Below, one piece after another: positions 11,426-22,259 of a stretch of DNA of 64,000 nucleotides. How positions within the stretch are numbered: the first letter of the stretch is position 1; each line of letters begins with the position of its first letter. The translations under genes and the position numbers were made by a program. The DNA is from Pseudofabraea citricarpa (lineage: Eukaryota; Ascomycota; Leotiomycetes; Helotiales; Dermateaceae). A model generated the notes under the pieces. The model saw only the letters and a list, made by a program, of their open reading frames with translations. It was not told where the DNA came from and ran no database searches. Where the stretch lies: the NCBI GenBank assembly GCA_029641185.1, contig JAPWGK010000001.1:3298501-3362500 (forward strand), read 5' to 3'.

Positions 11426-11822
11426 TCAAGGGGAGTTATGATCATAATCAATAGTTCCTTCCATGGGGCCACCTTTTGGCAGCCGTTTAATGAGTTTGAC
11501 TGTAGCAGTGTGATGACTAGATTTAGCAGACGACACGACAAAGATAACATTCTTACTCGCAACAACAGTCACCGTTATCGGCGTCGCTTCAACCTGATAA
11601 TAAAAGGCTTCAAATCTAGTTTTAAGAATGTACTCATTCCCTCTACCGAGTAGCAGTCACAGAAAAGACGCCACAGTCAGCATTGTAGGCAGATGTCTGC
11701 TTTAAGCGATAAACGAAGCCCGACAAAGACGGCGTCACGTTGGAAACACCAACCCGTGAGATAACAAAGATATTCTCCACTGCAGAGTCATAGTCCAACA
11801 GAATTTTAGGCATATATGTCAT
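11426..11822 (-). pseudogene. Frame-disrupted orphan gene of about 125 codons
   Basis: On the minus strand an ATG at 11822 (second Met at 11813) opens a frame reading MPKILLDYDSAVENIF...YNADCGVFSVTATR, which then hits a TAG near 11648. Coding-like sequence resumes at once in the +1 frame as EYILKTRFEAFYYQVEATPI and runs to VKLIKRLPKGGPMEG and a final DYDHNSP-stop at 11428-11426. Both halves look like one beta-rich protein. The break is either a one-base frameshift or a 31-nt GT-AG intron (GTAGAG...ACTAG, phase compatible, giving TATRFEAFYYQ). Such an intron would be unusually short for this genome, so a broken gene or a sequence error is more likely. No family recognised. Confidence 0.5.
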
Positions 11823-13123
11823 TTCCCCCTTCCTAATGGGACAAAACAAAACAAGGTACCTAGGCAGAAGTAGACAGACACCCAAATAGAATAATTCACA
11901 AAGAAACGAGAACTCCAACCACCTCTCCTTTCCCTTCCCTTCTCTACCTAACAACATAAGGCAAAACATGTAGTATAACAAGTTGCGGGGAAATGAGAAG
12001 CCATCCCGAAAGCACGAGCACGAGCACGCTATAACGTCATGTTCCATTCTACCTAGCACAGCCTACTTCTACGAGCCTTAGGGATATTATTTAAGCATAA
12101 CCGTGGACTGTTGTGCGGCGCTAACAACAGAAAGATGAATAACAACGAAAGGTTTATGGCGGGGTGATGATACTATCGCCAATTACATGCCTATTTTGGA
12201 ACACTATTCCAGGAAATGAAACTGACTCATTCGGGAACAGTCGAACAACTCGACCAGCGAAACACATAGGCACCAAATATACCGTCATTCGGAAAGTCCC
12301 CACCAAGGATAGATCCACTTATATGCTGGATGCAGACGACGAGGTCAAAGAAGTGTCACTTGACTATCAAATCACGTGACTACACACAGCTGATTGGGCT
12401 TCTCCCTTGAATTCCCCACAGCACCCTCCTGGAGTGGGACTTTGAAACACATAACCCCCATGTAGAGCTGGATGACTGCACGATTACGTCGACCACAGCC
12501 TGATATATTCGTGGTTCAGGCTGATGAAGCGTGTGCGTGGTGGGAAGCTGGCTGGAAGTTGTCCGAGGAAAATGGTTCATCTTGGCGCTCGCTTAGAAAG
12601 ATCTCGCCACAGCCATGCTCCGTGCTCAGCCACCGAGCACTTCGCATTCACACTCGACGACTTCTTGATTCCAAATCGCATGCCAAAGTGCCTGGCAACG
12701 GAGATGTTTATCTGGGATACGTCCTCGCGGTGCCTGGACTGCGGGGAGATCTGCCTCGCGAGAGAGCACCGCCACGAGTCTCTGTCTTGGGAGAGCCGGA
12801 ACGAGATGGAGTGACTCACTCATTCTTCGGCTTGCGAGGATCACAGCATCACGCCAGCCCAGGCCGGGCCCGTTGTCGGACATCCCACGATAACACCATT
12901 TTGTCTTGCTGCCCAAGCACATGACGCCTATTCGACTCATTATCTCGTGACTAATAGGTGAGGTAGGTGACTCGATATATCAGGATATATAAAGTTCTCT
13001 CTCCTTCTCCTAATATTCCCCTTTCCTCCCCGCATCGCAGACCTCCTCAATCCTCATCCCTCGCGGATATCATTCCCTACAAACATCTCATAAACCTCAC
13101 CTCAGGAAGTCTTTATTTTCATC
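11823..13123. other. Intergenic region
   Basis: Several overlapping ORFs on both strands between 12164 and 12940, none with a recognised domain or consistent intron structure. The final part has AT-rich GATATATAAAG near 12986-12995, a likely TATA region for the gene starting at 13124. Confidence 0.45.
12984..12995 (+). promoter_or_regulatory. TATA-box-like element
   Basis: GGATATATAAAG followed by a long pyrimidine-rich tract (CTCTCTCCTTCTCC) about 130 bp before the ATG at 13124. This TATA plus CT-rich initiator arrangement is typical of filamentous fungal promoters. It supports the otherwise orphan gene that follows. Confidence 0.45.
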
Positions 13124-14099
13124 ATGGTCATATTCAATGGAGTTGTCGATTATCCGCATCACCGCCAGAACCGGCGACGAGAGCGGCCAGGCTCGAGGAC
13201 TCGCCGGTCCATCTCGCGGAGGAGTGCAATGCAGTACGAGTACGATGAAGGCATAGCAGATGCTTGCGATCCTGGCCTGCCCCTACCATCAGACAAGACC
13301 AGGCCATCTCCTCTGCTTCGCCAGAGCTTCGATCAAAGCTGGCAGCGTTGGAAAGTCCGCGAGGCAGAGCAGAGAGCCCTGGCCGAGATGGATAGGTTAC
13401 AGCGAGAGCAAGAGCAGCGCAGGCTATTCGGCGGCGAGATCGACGAGCTAGACGTGAGTCTATGTGAACCCATGCTGGGTGTCTTGATGAGTCTGTTCGG
13501 GGACATCGATTATACAGACCCTTGACAAAAGACAAAAGACAAGCATTCTATGAGTTTTCAATCTCTCTCTCCCCCCTCTTGTTCCTTAAGATGGAGGAGT
13601 CTGGGCGTCTTGTTTTTGCTGCGTCTTGGGAGGCATCTGTATGCTTACGCATCCTCGCCAGGAGCACTATCATCTCGGCTCATTCTGGAACTCCCAAAAT
13701 CCAGACGTAAATACGAATCTCGTTGCGTACGATATCCCAGTCAAGCAGTTTTCGAGTTTCGTCATTCGCCCAGGGAAGCCCAAGAAGCGACAGATACGGA
13801 AGCGTATCCTGCCACTGCCTCTCAGCCTATTCGATCTTGGACAAGATTCAATACACATCCATCCCCACACTAAATCGATTCAACATCGCCCCTCTGATTG
13901 TTTTGTTAAATCTACATCGTTATCATCATCACCACTCAGAATTTCACGTACCGGTACACCACAGTCCTTACCGCCAGAAGCACCTGGTGGCGAATGGACA
14001 TTCATCGAAAACCACATCCGCAGCCGGTCTACAAGCCCAGCATCGGAACCAGAGACATGGATACTGATTGACGACTCGAAGCAGATCCACACGCAATAG
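13124..14099 (+). CDS. Hypothetical protein, two exons, charged/disordered
   Basis: Exon 1 13124-13453, intron 13454-13661 (GTGAGT...CGCCAG, 208 nt), exon 2 13662-14099; 255 residues. The ATG sits after a TATA-like element and pyrimidine tract. Exon 1 is Arg-rich (RQNRRRERPGSRTRRSISRR), then has a short charged helix (REAEQRALAEMDRLQREQEQ). Exon 2 encodes EHYHLGSFWNSQNP, a basic KPKKRQIRKR and a C-terminal GGEWTFIENH...PETWILIDDS. The phase-0 junction joins two ORFs that separately look truncated, which is the main support for the model. No homologous family recognised; the Arg- and Glu-rich regions suggest a nuclear or scaffolding protein, but no function is assigned. Confidence 0.55.
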
Positions 14100-14715
14100 A
14101 AGAGCAGAAGACGGCTCGTGCTCGCCAGTCCTCACTGATACTACCCTGCGGACCGCGAAATGCGAGAGGGGCTTTGAGATCAGGCGTGCGGGTTTGTCTT
14201 GTGCTTGTGTGTTAGATGGGTTGGTCCTCTTATAGTTGGGTTCGTGATCATCCTGGTTGTTGATGAGTTTTGGGGGGAGAAGAAGGAAGGAAGAAGGGAA
14301 GAAGGGAAGACAGTTTTTGTGTGCTCACGATAAAAAATCGTTAGAGCTCGCTGTCTGGAGAATAGGAGAAAACCATCGCGTGTTGGGCTTAGGATCGATA
14401 TGTAGATGGACGGATGTCCTTCGCCTTTCCGGGTCTATTTTATATAGCTAATAAATACTGCTTTGGTACCAATCATTTTTGGCTTTCATGATGCCGTGAC
14501 TCTGAGAGTTCGATAATAGCAAGTAGCGCACCTAATTTATTAACAGGTAAGTTCTTAGTGCAACGTCGAAAAATCAAAAACCAAAAATCAAAAATTTTAA
14601 AAATTGAATCACGGTGCTTCAAACTTGTAATATGGAAAAAAAAATTGGCATCAAGATCATCATTCGTATCTAATGCTTTTGGTGGCTATGTTCAAATCTA
14701 TCCCATTTTTTCCGA
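14100..14715. other. Intergenic region, convergent
   Basis: 3' flanks of two convergent genes. It contains GGAAGAAGG purine repeats near 14275-14310 and an A/T-rich section 14560-14680. No feature recognised. Confidence 0.5.
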
Positions 14716-16659
14716 TTATAAGAAGACCTCTAGGTTGATCTCTAGTGTACTGACAGGATATCTATTAGAAAGGTTAGCATTACCTCTTAAAAATTCTCAC
14801 ACCACACGAATAGCTTACCTCAACTCAAATTTATCGAGAACAGTAGGGTGCAAAATACCAAACTCTCCTATCCGTACAGCCTTTCCATTCAATCGGAGGT
14901 AAATTGCAGCGGCATGTCCAGAAAAGAAAGTTGCTTCGTCAACTTCTTCGATCCAGTAGCCATCTGGCTTGGATGGATCCTCGGTAACCTCATACTGCAA
15001 CTTCTTACCCTCGAGTCCCTCTTCGTGTGTCACGAATGCAGTCTTGAGCATCAGCAGGACGCGATCGAGTAAGCCGTGGACGACTTCGAACCCACTTGTC
15101 TTGCCATACCAAGCAGCAGCAAAATGTCTCTCGTTTCTGCTTTTTCGCTCCAGTGACTCATCCTTGAAGGCGACATCTGATACTTCAAAGACCTTGATTG
15201 GAACACTGTGCTTCTTGTTCTCTCGAATCGTCTTGAGTAGTCCAGGCAGCAGGGAAGTCCGTACGATTTGGTACTCTGCTGTCTTGGGATTTGCAAGCTT
15301 AACAGCTGTTTGGCCGTCATCCTTGCGGTTTAACCATGCGAAATTCTCGTCATGTGAGCATAGAATCAGAGGCATGACTTCAGTCCATCCAGCCATAGCA
15401 GACTCTAGACGCACGATATCGCCAAGCTTGTTCATTAACAGGGGCTTAGCAATGGTAGCTGACTTGTTAGGTGAAGACCTTGGGAGATTATTGAAACCAA
15501 AAGAAATTGCAACATCCTCCATAATATCACACTGGTGTAGGACATCGGCTCGAGTTGGCGGTATTGAAACCTCGATGATGTTCTTGTCTGTTGAGGAAGG
15601 CTTGGCACTATAGCACATCTTCGTGAGCAATTCGCAAATCCGCTCCGGTGACTCATCCAACCCCGTACAAGCATTGATGTAGTCCACTTCGGCCTCAGCT
15701 TTGCGAGGGCTGATATCAGGTGTTATGCGAGATTCTCCATTGTGTTCTGAAATGATTTCAACGGGCTCGATGGTGAACTCGTCTGCGCAGTATTGAGAGA
15801 ACATCGAGACAATGATGTTGTTCACAATCTCTAGCTTTGTACGATCAGTACCAGTCATCTCGATGAAGATATTTGTGGTCTTAAGGGTGATCTTTGAGTG
15901 GTTTCCATTGATTATGGGTGGCAAGGAGCACACTGTCTTCTCTGAGTCGAAAATGACTGGGTAGACAGGCTTCCCGCGGATGATGTTTAGATATCGTCCC
16001 AAGTGCTTGTCATTTTCATAGAAAGCCATCAACTCTTCGCCATTTAACTTCTTCGTCTGGTTCAATGGTACGAAACTGATCATCTTAGGTGGTAGTGCAT
16101 CGTAAGTGAAAGGTCCCTTAATAGTATCCAGATCATGGGTTCCAATCGCAACCAGTGTTCGCTGTCGAGCAAGATTCTGATGTAGCTTATCCTGCAGAGC
16201 GATGAAAGATGCGTATGAATCCTCCGTGAAGGTAACATTTCGCAGAATTGCAGCGGAAACGTATGGCCGTACTTTGAGAGTCTCCTTCGTCACTGTGATC
16301 GACTCCAACTTTCCACTCTTGGGCTTGACCAGTCTGTAATTCGGCAGAGGCAATTTTCCTCTGAAGATATTCAGCATGAGAGCAATGCCCTCGAAGCATA
16401 GCATGTCATAGCGATTCGCGGGGATCTCAATCTTGAGTTGTGCGGGTTCCTGCTTGCCATTCACAATGGGCCTGTCTTGGTCGGTGGTATCTTCGTCAAG
16501 CTCGATTCCGAATTCGAAGCATAGTTCTTCAAATTCCTCGGTGGTGTACCTGCAGAACTATTGTCAGACATGAACTGCAATGCGCTTCAAATACAGCTGG
16601 ACTCACTCCTGCCCTAGAGCCTTGTACAGCTCAGCCTTGTCGACACTGATGGTGGGCAT
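14716..16659 (-). CDS. frs1: Phenylalanyl-tRNA synthetase beta subunit, cytosolic
   Basis: Three exons: 16659-16607, 16549-14819, 14761-14716; 609 residues, full length for the eukaryotic subunit. Starts [16 protein letters not shown]. It has the B1-type [13 protein letters not shown] and [14 protein letters not shown], then the B3/B4 region VGTHDLDT-like ([16 protein letters not shown]). The motif-type core [24 protein letters not shown] and [15 protein letters not shown] end ([20 protein letters not shown]) follow. A 46-nt last exon adds [14 protein letters not shown], matching the conserved end of the family; without that exon the ORF would run into an intron stop. It forms the alpha2beta2 enzyme that charges tRNA-Phe. 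It shares a 690-bp divergent promoter region with the PP2A scaffold gene. Confidence 0.97.
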
Positions 16660-17348
16660 TTTGGCTGCTGAAGACTATCCACAGTCTTCTAGCGGGGTCT
16701 GAAGATGTTTTGAAAGTTGCAGAATATCCCGCCAGCAGTTGATCAAGTCGTGTGCAAAAAAATATTACTCTTTGGTGTCACAGTGACTCAGGCGTGTCAG
16801 GGCCGCAACTCAAAACTCCCCTCCAAATATTCAAGATCTTGAAATTTGCCTCAGGCAGTCAACGCTTTCGCTCTGGTCCACGGTCTTGGATTGGGGAACC
16901 TCACACTTAAGAATACAAATTCCCCACCATCTCCTTCCATATCCTGAACCGCGCATAACCACGTCCAAGCCCTTTTCTCGCTCCCGGAATATTGCATAGG
17001 TATGTTCAATTGAGCTCTGCTTTACCCGAAACTTCATATTACTTTCTCTACGGTGAAATACTTCGTCATCCTGCCTGGGCAACCACCCCCCGCCATAGCT
17101 CTTCGCCTTCCTATCTGCAAGCTGGAGACTAAGGCTAACCTGAGACCGATAGACGCGATTCACCTTGGACGTCCTTCATCATACCACGAACCTCACCCAC
17201 GCACCACGGCCCTGCTGTGGAAAGACGCCATTAACACGCGATCAGCTTGAGGCACGACACCGATACGAAGTAAACAGGTCGCACGCTGGCTGCGTTGACC
17301 TCTCTTTCAGTCTGACAGTTCCGATCTCTCATCTGCAAAGCCATCACC
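16660..17348. promoter_or_regulatory. Divergent promoter region, frs1 / PP2A scaffold
   Basis: Head-to-head spacer of 689 bp between two essential genes. No ORF with coding character. Individual factor sites cannot be assigned with confidence. Confidence 0.5.
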
Positions 17349-19566
17349 ATGTCAGACCAAGATAAGACGGACGAGCTCTATCCCATAGCCGTACTCATCG
17401 ATGAGTTAAAGGTACGGCCGCTTGTAGCCAACCCGAATACGTGTGCACTTGATACTCACAATCTCTCATAGCATGACGATGTATTGCTAAGACTGAATGC
17501 CATACACCGACTCTCTACTATTGCGCTTGCGCTTGGGGCTGAACGCACAAGAGACGAGCTCATTCCCTTCTTAGACGGTATAGACACCCATCAAACACAT
17601 ACAGGCAAACAATACTGATACGGCGATATAGAATCTGTCGAAGACGAAGATGAGGTTCTAACGGCCTTGAGTGACGAACTGGGCGGCTTTGTTGAATACG
17701 TTGGTGGACCCGAATGGGGTCATGTCCTTCTTTCCCCCTTAGAGAATTTGGCCGCGATTGAAGAGCCTCTTGTGCGAGAGAAGGTAGGCATCACAACTTG
17801 AAATTTGGGAAACACTGCTAATCTAGACAAGGCTGTTGAGTCTCTAAATAAGATCTGCGAAGAGCTTTCTCCACAACAGGTCGAAGAATATTTCATCCCT
17901 CTCACGATCCGATTGTCAAAAGCCGACTGGTTCACATCCAAGATCTCTGCGACCGGCCTCTACAATGTCCCATACAAAAAGGCTTCGCCACCAATGCAAG
18001 AGCAGCTCCGACAACAATTTGGTCTCCTTGTTCATGACGAGACACCCATGGTTCGAAGACAGTCAGCAAACAACCTCGCAAAATTCGTTAAAGAAATGCC
18101 AGCAACAATTGTTGTGGAGGAGATGATACCCCTTTTCCAGCATCTTGCGAGCGACGACCAGGATAGTGTACGTTTGTTGACTGTAGAAATCTTGATCGCA
18201 ATTGCGGAAGTTGTACCCAAGGAGCAACAATCGAGTCACGGCGTTCTTCTAACAGCATTGAGAAGTTTGATTGAGGATAAAAGCTGGAGGGTTAGATATA
18301 TGGTTGCAGACCGGTTCGAGAAGATTGCGAAGGCTGTGGATGATGAAGTTGTTTCGCGCGATCTCGTCCCATCGTTTGTCAAGTTGCTCAAGGACAGTGA
18401 AGCAGAGGTCCGGACAGCTATTGCTGGTCAAATTCCCGGTCCGTACCCTTTTCCCAGAAAATATAGGCTTCACGCGACTAATTTTTATTCAGGTTTCTGT
18501 AAACTCGTAGATCGAACCACTCTCCTTAACGACATCATGACTACCGTAGAAGACTTGGTCTCCGATACTTCTCAGCACGTCCGCGCAGCTCTTGGAACCC
18601 AGATTAGCGGGCTTGCACCTGTCCTTGGAAAGCAAGAGTAAGTCGAATTGCCGAGATAGAAGCTATATCGCTAATTACAAACCCAGAACCATTGACCATC
18701 TTCTACCTATGTTTCTTCAGATGCTCAAGGACGAATTCCCTGATGTTCGTCTTCACATCATCTCAAAGCTCGAGCTTGTAAACCAGGGTATGTAGTAGCA
18801 GGGATCTTGGCAATTATTGAAGCTGACTTGATTAGTCATCGGTATCGAGCTCCTTTCACAGTCCCTTCTACCAGCGATTGTGCAGCTTGCTGAGGATAAG
18901 CAATGGCGTGTTCGACTTGCTATCATTGAGTACATTCCACTTTTGGCCAGCCAACTCGGTGTGAAGTTCTTTGATGAGAAGCTTGCAGCACTCTGCATGA
19001 CTTGGTTGGGTGACACAGTTTTCTCTATTCGTGAAGCGGCTACACATAACCTCAAGAAGCTTACTGAAGTATTCGGTGTCGAATGGGCGAACGAAGCTAT
19101 TATTCCAAAAGTCATGGCTATGGGAGCACATCCTAACTATCTCTACAGAATGACGACATGTTTTGCGATAACTGTAAGTCTCTTCCTAATAATCTGCAGA
19201 GTATCAACTAATATATTTCAGACCCTAGCTTCCGTTGTCAGCCTAGATGTGATCAAGAACTCAATTTTGCCCATGATGGACAAGCTTGTTGCCGATGAGA
19301 TTCCAAATATCCGCTTCAATGTCGCGAAATCATACTCTGAGTTGATCTCGACGCTGAAGCGTTTGCCAGACGAGGGCACAATCTATTCTCTGGAGAAGTC
19401 CGGAAGCTCTGCATCGCCTTCGCCTAGAGGCTTGGAGTTGATTCAAGAGCGTATTGTGCCGAATTTGGAGAAGCTGCAGAAGGATGATGATGTTGATGTT
19501 CGATTCTTTGCTACTACAGCATCAGCTTCGATCTCTGGGGAGCCCATGCAGATTACATCACCATAG
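17349..19566 (+). CDS. tpd3: PP2A 65-kDa regulatory (scaffold) subunit A
   Basis: Eight exons: 17349-17411, 17472-17577, 17632-17783, 17832-18438, 18493-18637, 18687-18787, 18836-19173, 19222-19566; total 618 residues. Starts [21 protein letters not shown]. It is a continuous array of HEAT repeats, recognisable from [96 protein letters not shown] and [15 protein letters not shown]. The length is near the usual 590-620. The protein scaffolds the catalytic C and regulatory B subunits of protein phosphatase 2A in cytoplasm and nucleus. It lies head-to-head with frs1 and upstream of efm4 on the same strand, each with its own promoter. One exon junction uses the later AG of two so that REK joins AVESLNK. 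Confidence 0.97.
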
Positions 19567-20024
19567 ATGAGTTAATAAAGCACCTCGATATGGCAACCAG
19601 ATCTTTGCTCGGGTTTTTCTTATTTTTTTGCCTGAAGCAGAGGCATCTTGCTGTTTGTCTTTCTTAGAATCGGACAGGAATACCAGCAGTTTCTCTTCGG
19701 CTTTTACGTTCCCAATGCATTACAAGAATAGGCTCCATGGATCATGATTGCGTTACCTTTGTCCATTTTCATAGCTATGATTTGCACGTGTTTTTTGCCC
19801 CTCTAAATAAATATACACCGCTTCTTCTTCTGGTTTTCTGCCGTGCATCCCACCAAGTCTATGGAAGAAACAAAATTACCGCCGCATCATGCATGTGCCC
19901 GCCCTGCATAAGACTGTATGACTTGCTTACGTTGAATTTAAATCTAGGTTGATCCTTGATTGAGAAAAGATTAAATTGCATCCATTCGGTCCCTGCTCTA
20001 TATTTACCTTGAGAGATCTCCGTC
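19567..20024. other. Intergenic spacer, PP2A-A to efm4
   Basis: 3' flank of the scaffold gene and promoter of efm4. Nothing recognised beyond T-rich stretches. Confidence 0.5.
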
Positions 20025-20869
20025 ATGTCTGCCGACCAGTCCAAGCCAGCTCACCTCGAGCCATCTGCCTTAGGAACAAAAGAATAGTGAGTCTTTATTG
20101 TCTTTTGAGATTCAAAACTGACCAGTCTATCACTAGTTGGGATAGTCTCTATGATACTGAAATTACCAATCACTCCGTCGATCCTACAGATGAAGGCACG
20201 ATTTGGTTCGATGATTCCTCGGCCGAAGACAAAGCGATACAATTTCTAGAAGACAAGATCGGGGAGGAAGACAGCCTCTTGGGACCAGGAAACTGGAAAG
20301 AAGACTGCAGTTTTCTGGATCTGGGCACGGGAAATGGCCATGTCTTGTTCAGGCTAAGGGAGGGAGAAGAAGATGAAGAGCAGGGCGGTTGGAAGGGACG
20401 CTTGATGGGCGTGGATTACTCGCAAAAGAGTATCGAGTTCGCCAAGAGGATTGCAGAAGATAAAGGGTTTGGTTCTGGCTCTGGGCTGGCAAAAGTCGAG
20501 TTTGTGTGGTGGGATCTCATGTCCCAGGATCCGGCTGGTGTGGTGCTTAATGGGAAGCAAGAGAACGGTTGGGATGTCGTTCTCGACAAGGGCACATTTG
20601 ATGCTATTAGTCTTTCAGATGAGAAAGACGCAGAGGGGAGGAGGATCTGCGAGGGCTACAGAGAGAGAGTTGAGCCTTTGATTCGGCAGGGAGGTCTCCT
20701 ACTCATCACAAGTTGCAACTGGACAGAGGAAGAACTGAAGGCTTGGTTCTTGGTTGAAGGTGGCCAGCTCAGATTTGAGGAAGCCATCAAGTATAAGAGT
20801 TTTAGTTTTGGGGGGCAGAAAGGTCAGAGTGTCAGTAGTGTGTGTTTTAGAAAAGGAGAGTTTCGATGA
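20025..20869 (+). CDS. efm4: Protein-lysine N-methyltransferase EFM4 (eEF1A-directed)
   Basis: Exon 1 20025-20086, intron GTGAGT...CACTAG (50 nt), exon 2 20137-20869; 264 residues. The N-terminus MSADQSKPAHLEPSALGTKE continues as YWDSLYDTEITN after the splice, the typical start of the METTL10/EFM4 family. The SAM-binding motif I is FLDLGTGNGHVLF, the acidic motif II MGVDYSQKSIE, and the post-II region WDVVLDKGTFDAISL is diagnostic. Yeast Efm4 methylates a lysine of elongation factor 1A. The internal loop is Glu-rich (EGEEDEEQGG), longer than in yeast. Substrate is inferred by orthology. Confidence 0.93.
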
Positions 20870-22259
20870 TGAAGTCTTTTTCCCGCTCCTCTTGCCTTTG
20901 CCCTCGTCTCTTCTCCGGCATGTGCTTGATTACAGGTTTGAATGCTTTTAAGTCTTCAGCATTCTATGCCGCTCATAGTTCGAATCCAATGTTCGTCTCG
21001 ATTACAACACTTGCTGTATATATTATCGGGAAAAAACACTTTGCGGCTTTCCAGTGGTGGTGATAGCAGGTTCATGCGCTCAAGCCCCAAGCCTGTAGCA
21101 TGAATATACTTTTACTTAACAGGATCTGCTCGTACCTCTTCATCTACTAAATGATTTAAATCAATTATGCCAATTACCTATCCAATCTTCATCTTAAGCA
21201 TCACAGCATCAGTTCGATTCCTTCCGCTCTTACCGATTCTACTTGTAGCAACAGAAGTCTTTGCAAGCAATTTCCCGTGTCAAGTACGACTTTGGTAAAA
21301 GCTGCTACTCCGTTACAGTATAAAATTCCTATCAGTTACTTGGACGATGTCCAAAATAAAAAAGACAAGCAGATAAGAGGGTGTGAACAAGTTTTAGGAA
21401 GAACAAAGAGATTGTCCCTGGACTCGACTGGGTCATCTCTTCGAAAAGTCCCTCTATCTTCGTTTGTAGCGTACTTGCAAGAAGGTTTATTGTTACTGTT
21501 ATTCTGTTGGGCGCTAAATGATACTAAATTGAATTGAGAGTATCTTGTATATTTCGGTTATTAACCTCACAGGGTCTCTAATACAACGAAATGTTAGTCC
21601 TTGATATGAGCTCCCATTTTGCCTCGTGGGTGTTAAGAGTTTAGTGGTTAGAAAATGCCTTTTATAAAGACAAAATTAAATGAGTTAGTACGTGGACTCT
21701 CCTATAAGTATGTACTCGATCGCTGTAATTGTACTTCAACGATTTTATCAGCAAATATAACATTGAAAGTAAGTTGTAATAGGGAGAAATTAAGATCGGT
21801 ATATATTTGTTAAACTTAATAATTAAGCGATCGGTAAAAAGCGATTGAATTCTTAATACACTTCTCGTGGCTAGCGTAGAGGAATGACAGCTTATGCTAG
21901 TAGGTTCGAATCCTGAGGCTGTCAACCGAACATGCTCAGGTCAACAGCATGGCTAGTAGGATGACGGACGGACGACTCGCGCACTCGCTCCTCGATACTC
22001 TTAGGGCCCGACAATTCTCGGACGAAGTAACCTAACCTACCTATATGACGAGCCTGCTGCTTACAATGGATCGGCGTTTGCTAGCAATGGTAAATTGTTC
22101 TGCCACAAATCGTGGCTCGGAACAATGATTCAATGCGAATCAAACGTCTCCAGCGCCCTGGTAGCTTGAGTATGTCTTCTCGACATAGCTAACCGATGTT
22201 CCCAGATATTTGGAAGTTTGCAAATATGAAGGTAGTTATGTTGCCTGTACCTCCACTGT
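20870..22259. other. AT-rich intergenic region with tRNA-derived relic
   Basis: 1.4 kb between tail-to-tail genes. Mostly AT-rich with short meaningless ORFs (for example 21277-21537 +). It contains the tRNA-like sequence described separately at 21865-21927. Confidence 0.5.
21865..21927 (+). other. tRNA-derived sequence with box A/box B, possibly SINE relic
   Basis: GGTTCGAATCC (21903-21913) is a perfect Pol III box B/T-arm sequence. TAGCGTAGAGG (21872-21882) resembles box A, 20 nt upstream. GACAGCT (21886-21892) can pair with GGCTGTC (21917-21923) over seven positions (one T-G), directly after the T-arm and followed by A and ACC, like an acceptor stem with discriminator. The spacing leaves no room for complete D and anticodon arms, so this is not an intact tRNA gene. 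A decayed tRNA or SINE head is the best reading. Confidence 0.45.

Noticed and set aside
12472..12940. Overlapping frames on both strands with Cys-rich peptide (RCLDCGEICLAREH)
   Set aside because: Three frames are open at once on both strands, so this is likely GC-driven chance; no domain or intron support.
21277..21537. 86-residue plus-strand frame in the AT-rich spacer
   Set aside because: No recognised motif and no promoter or homologous pattern.
21865..21927. Complete tRNA gene
   Set aside because: Boxes A and B exist, but the spacing cannot hold full D and anticodon arms.
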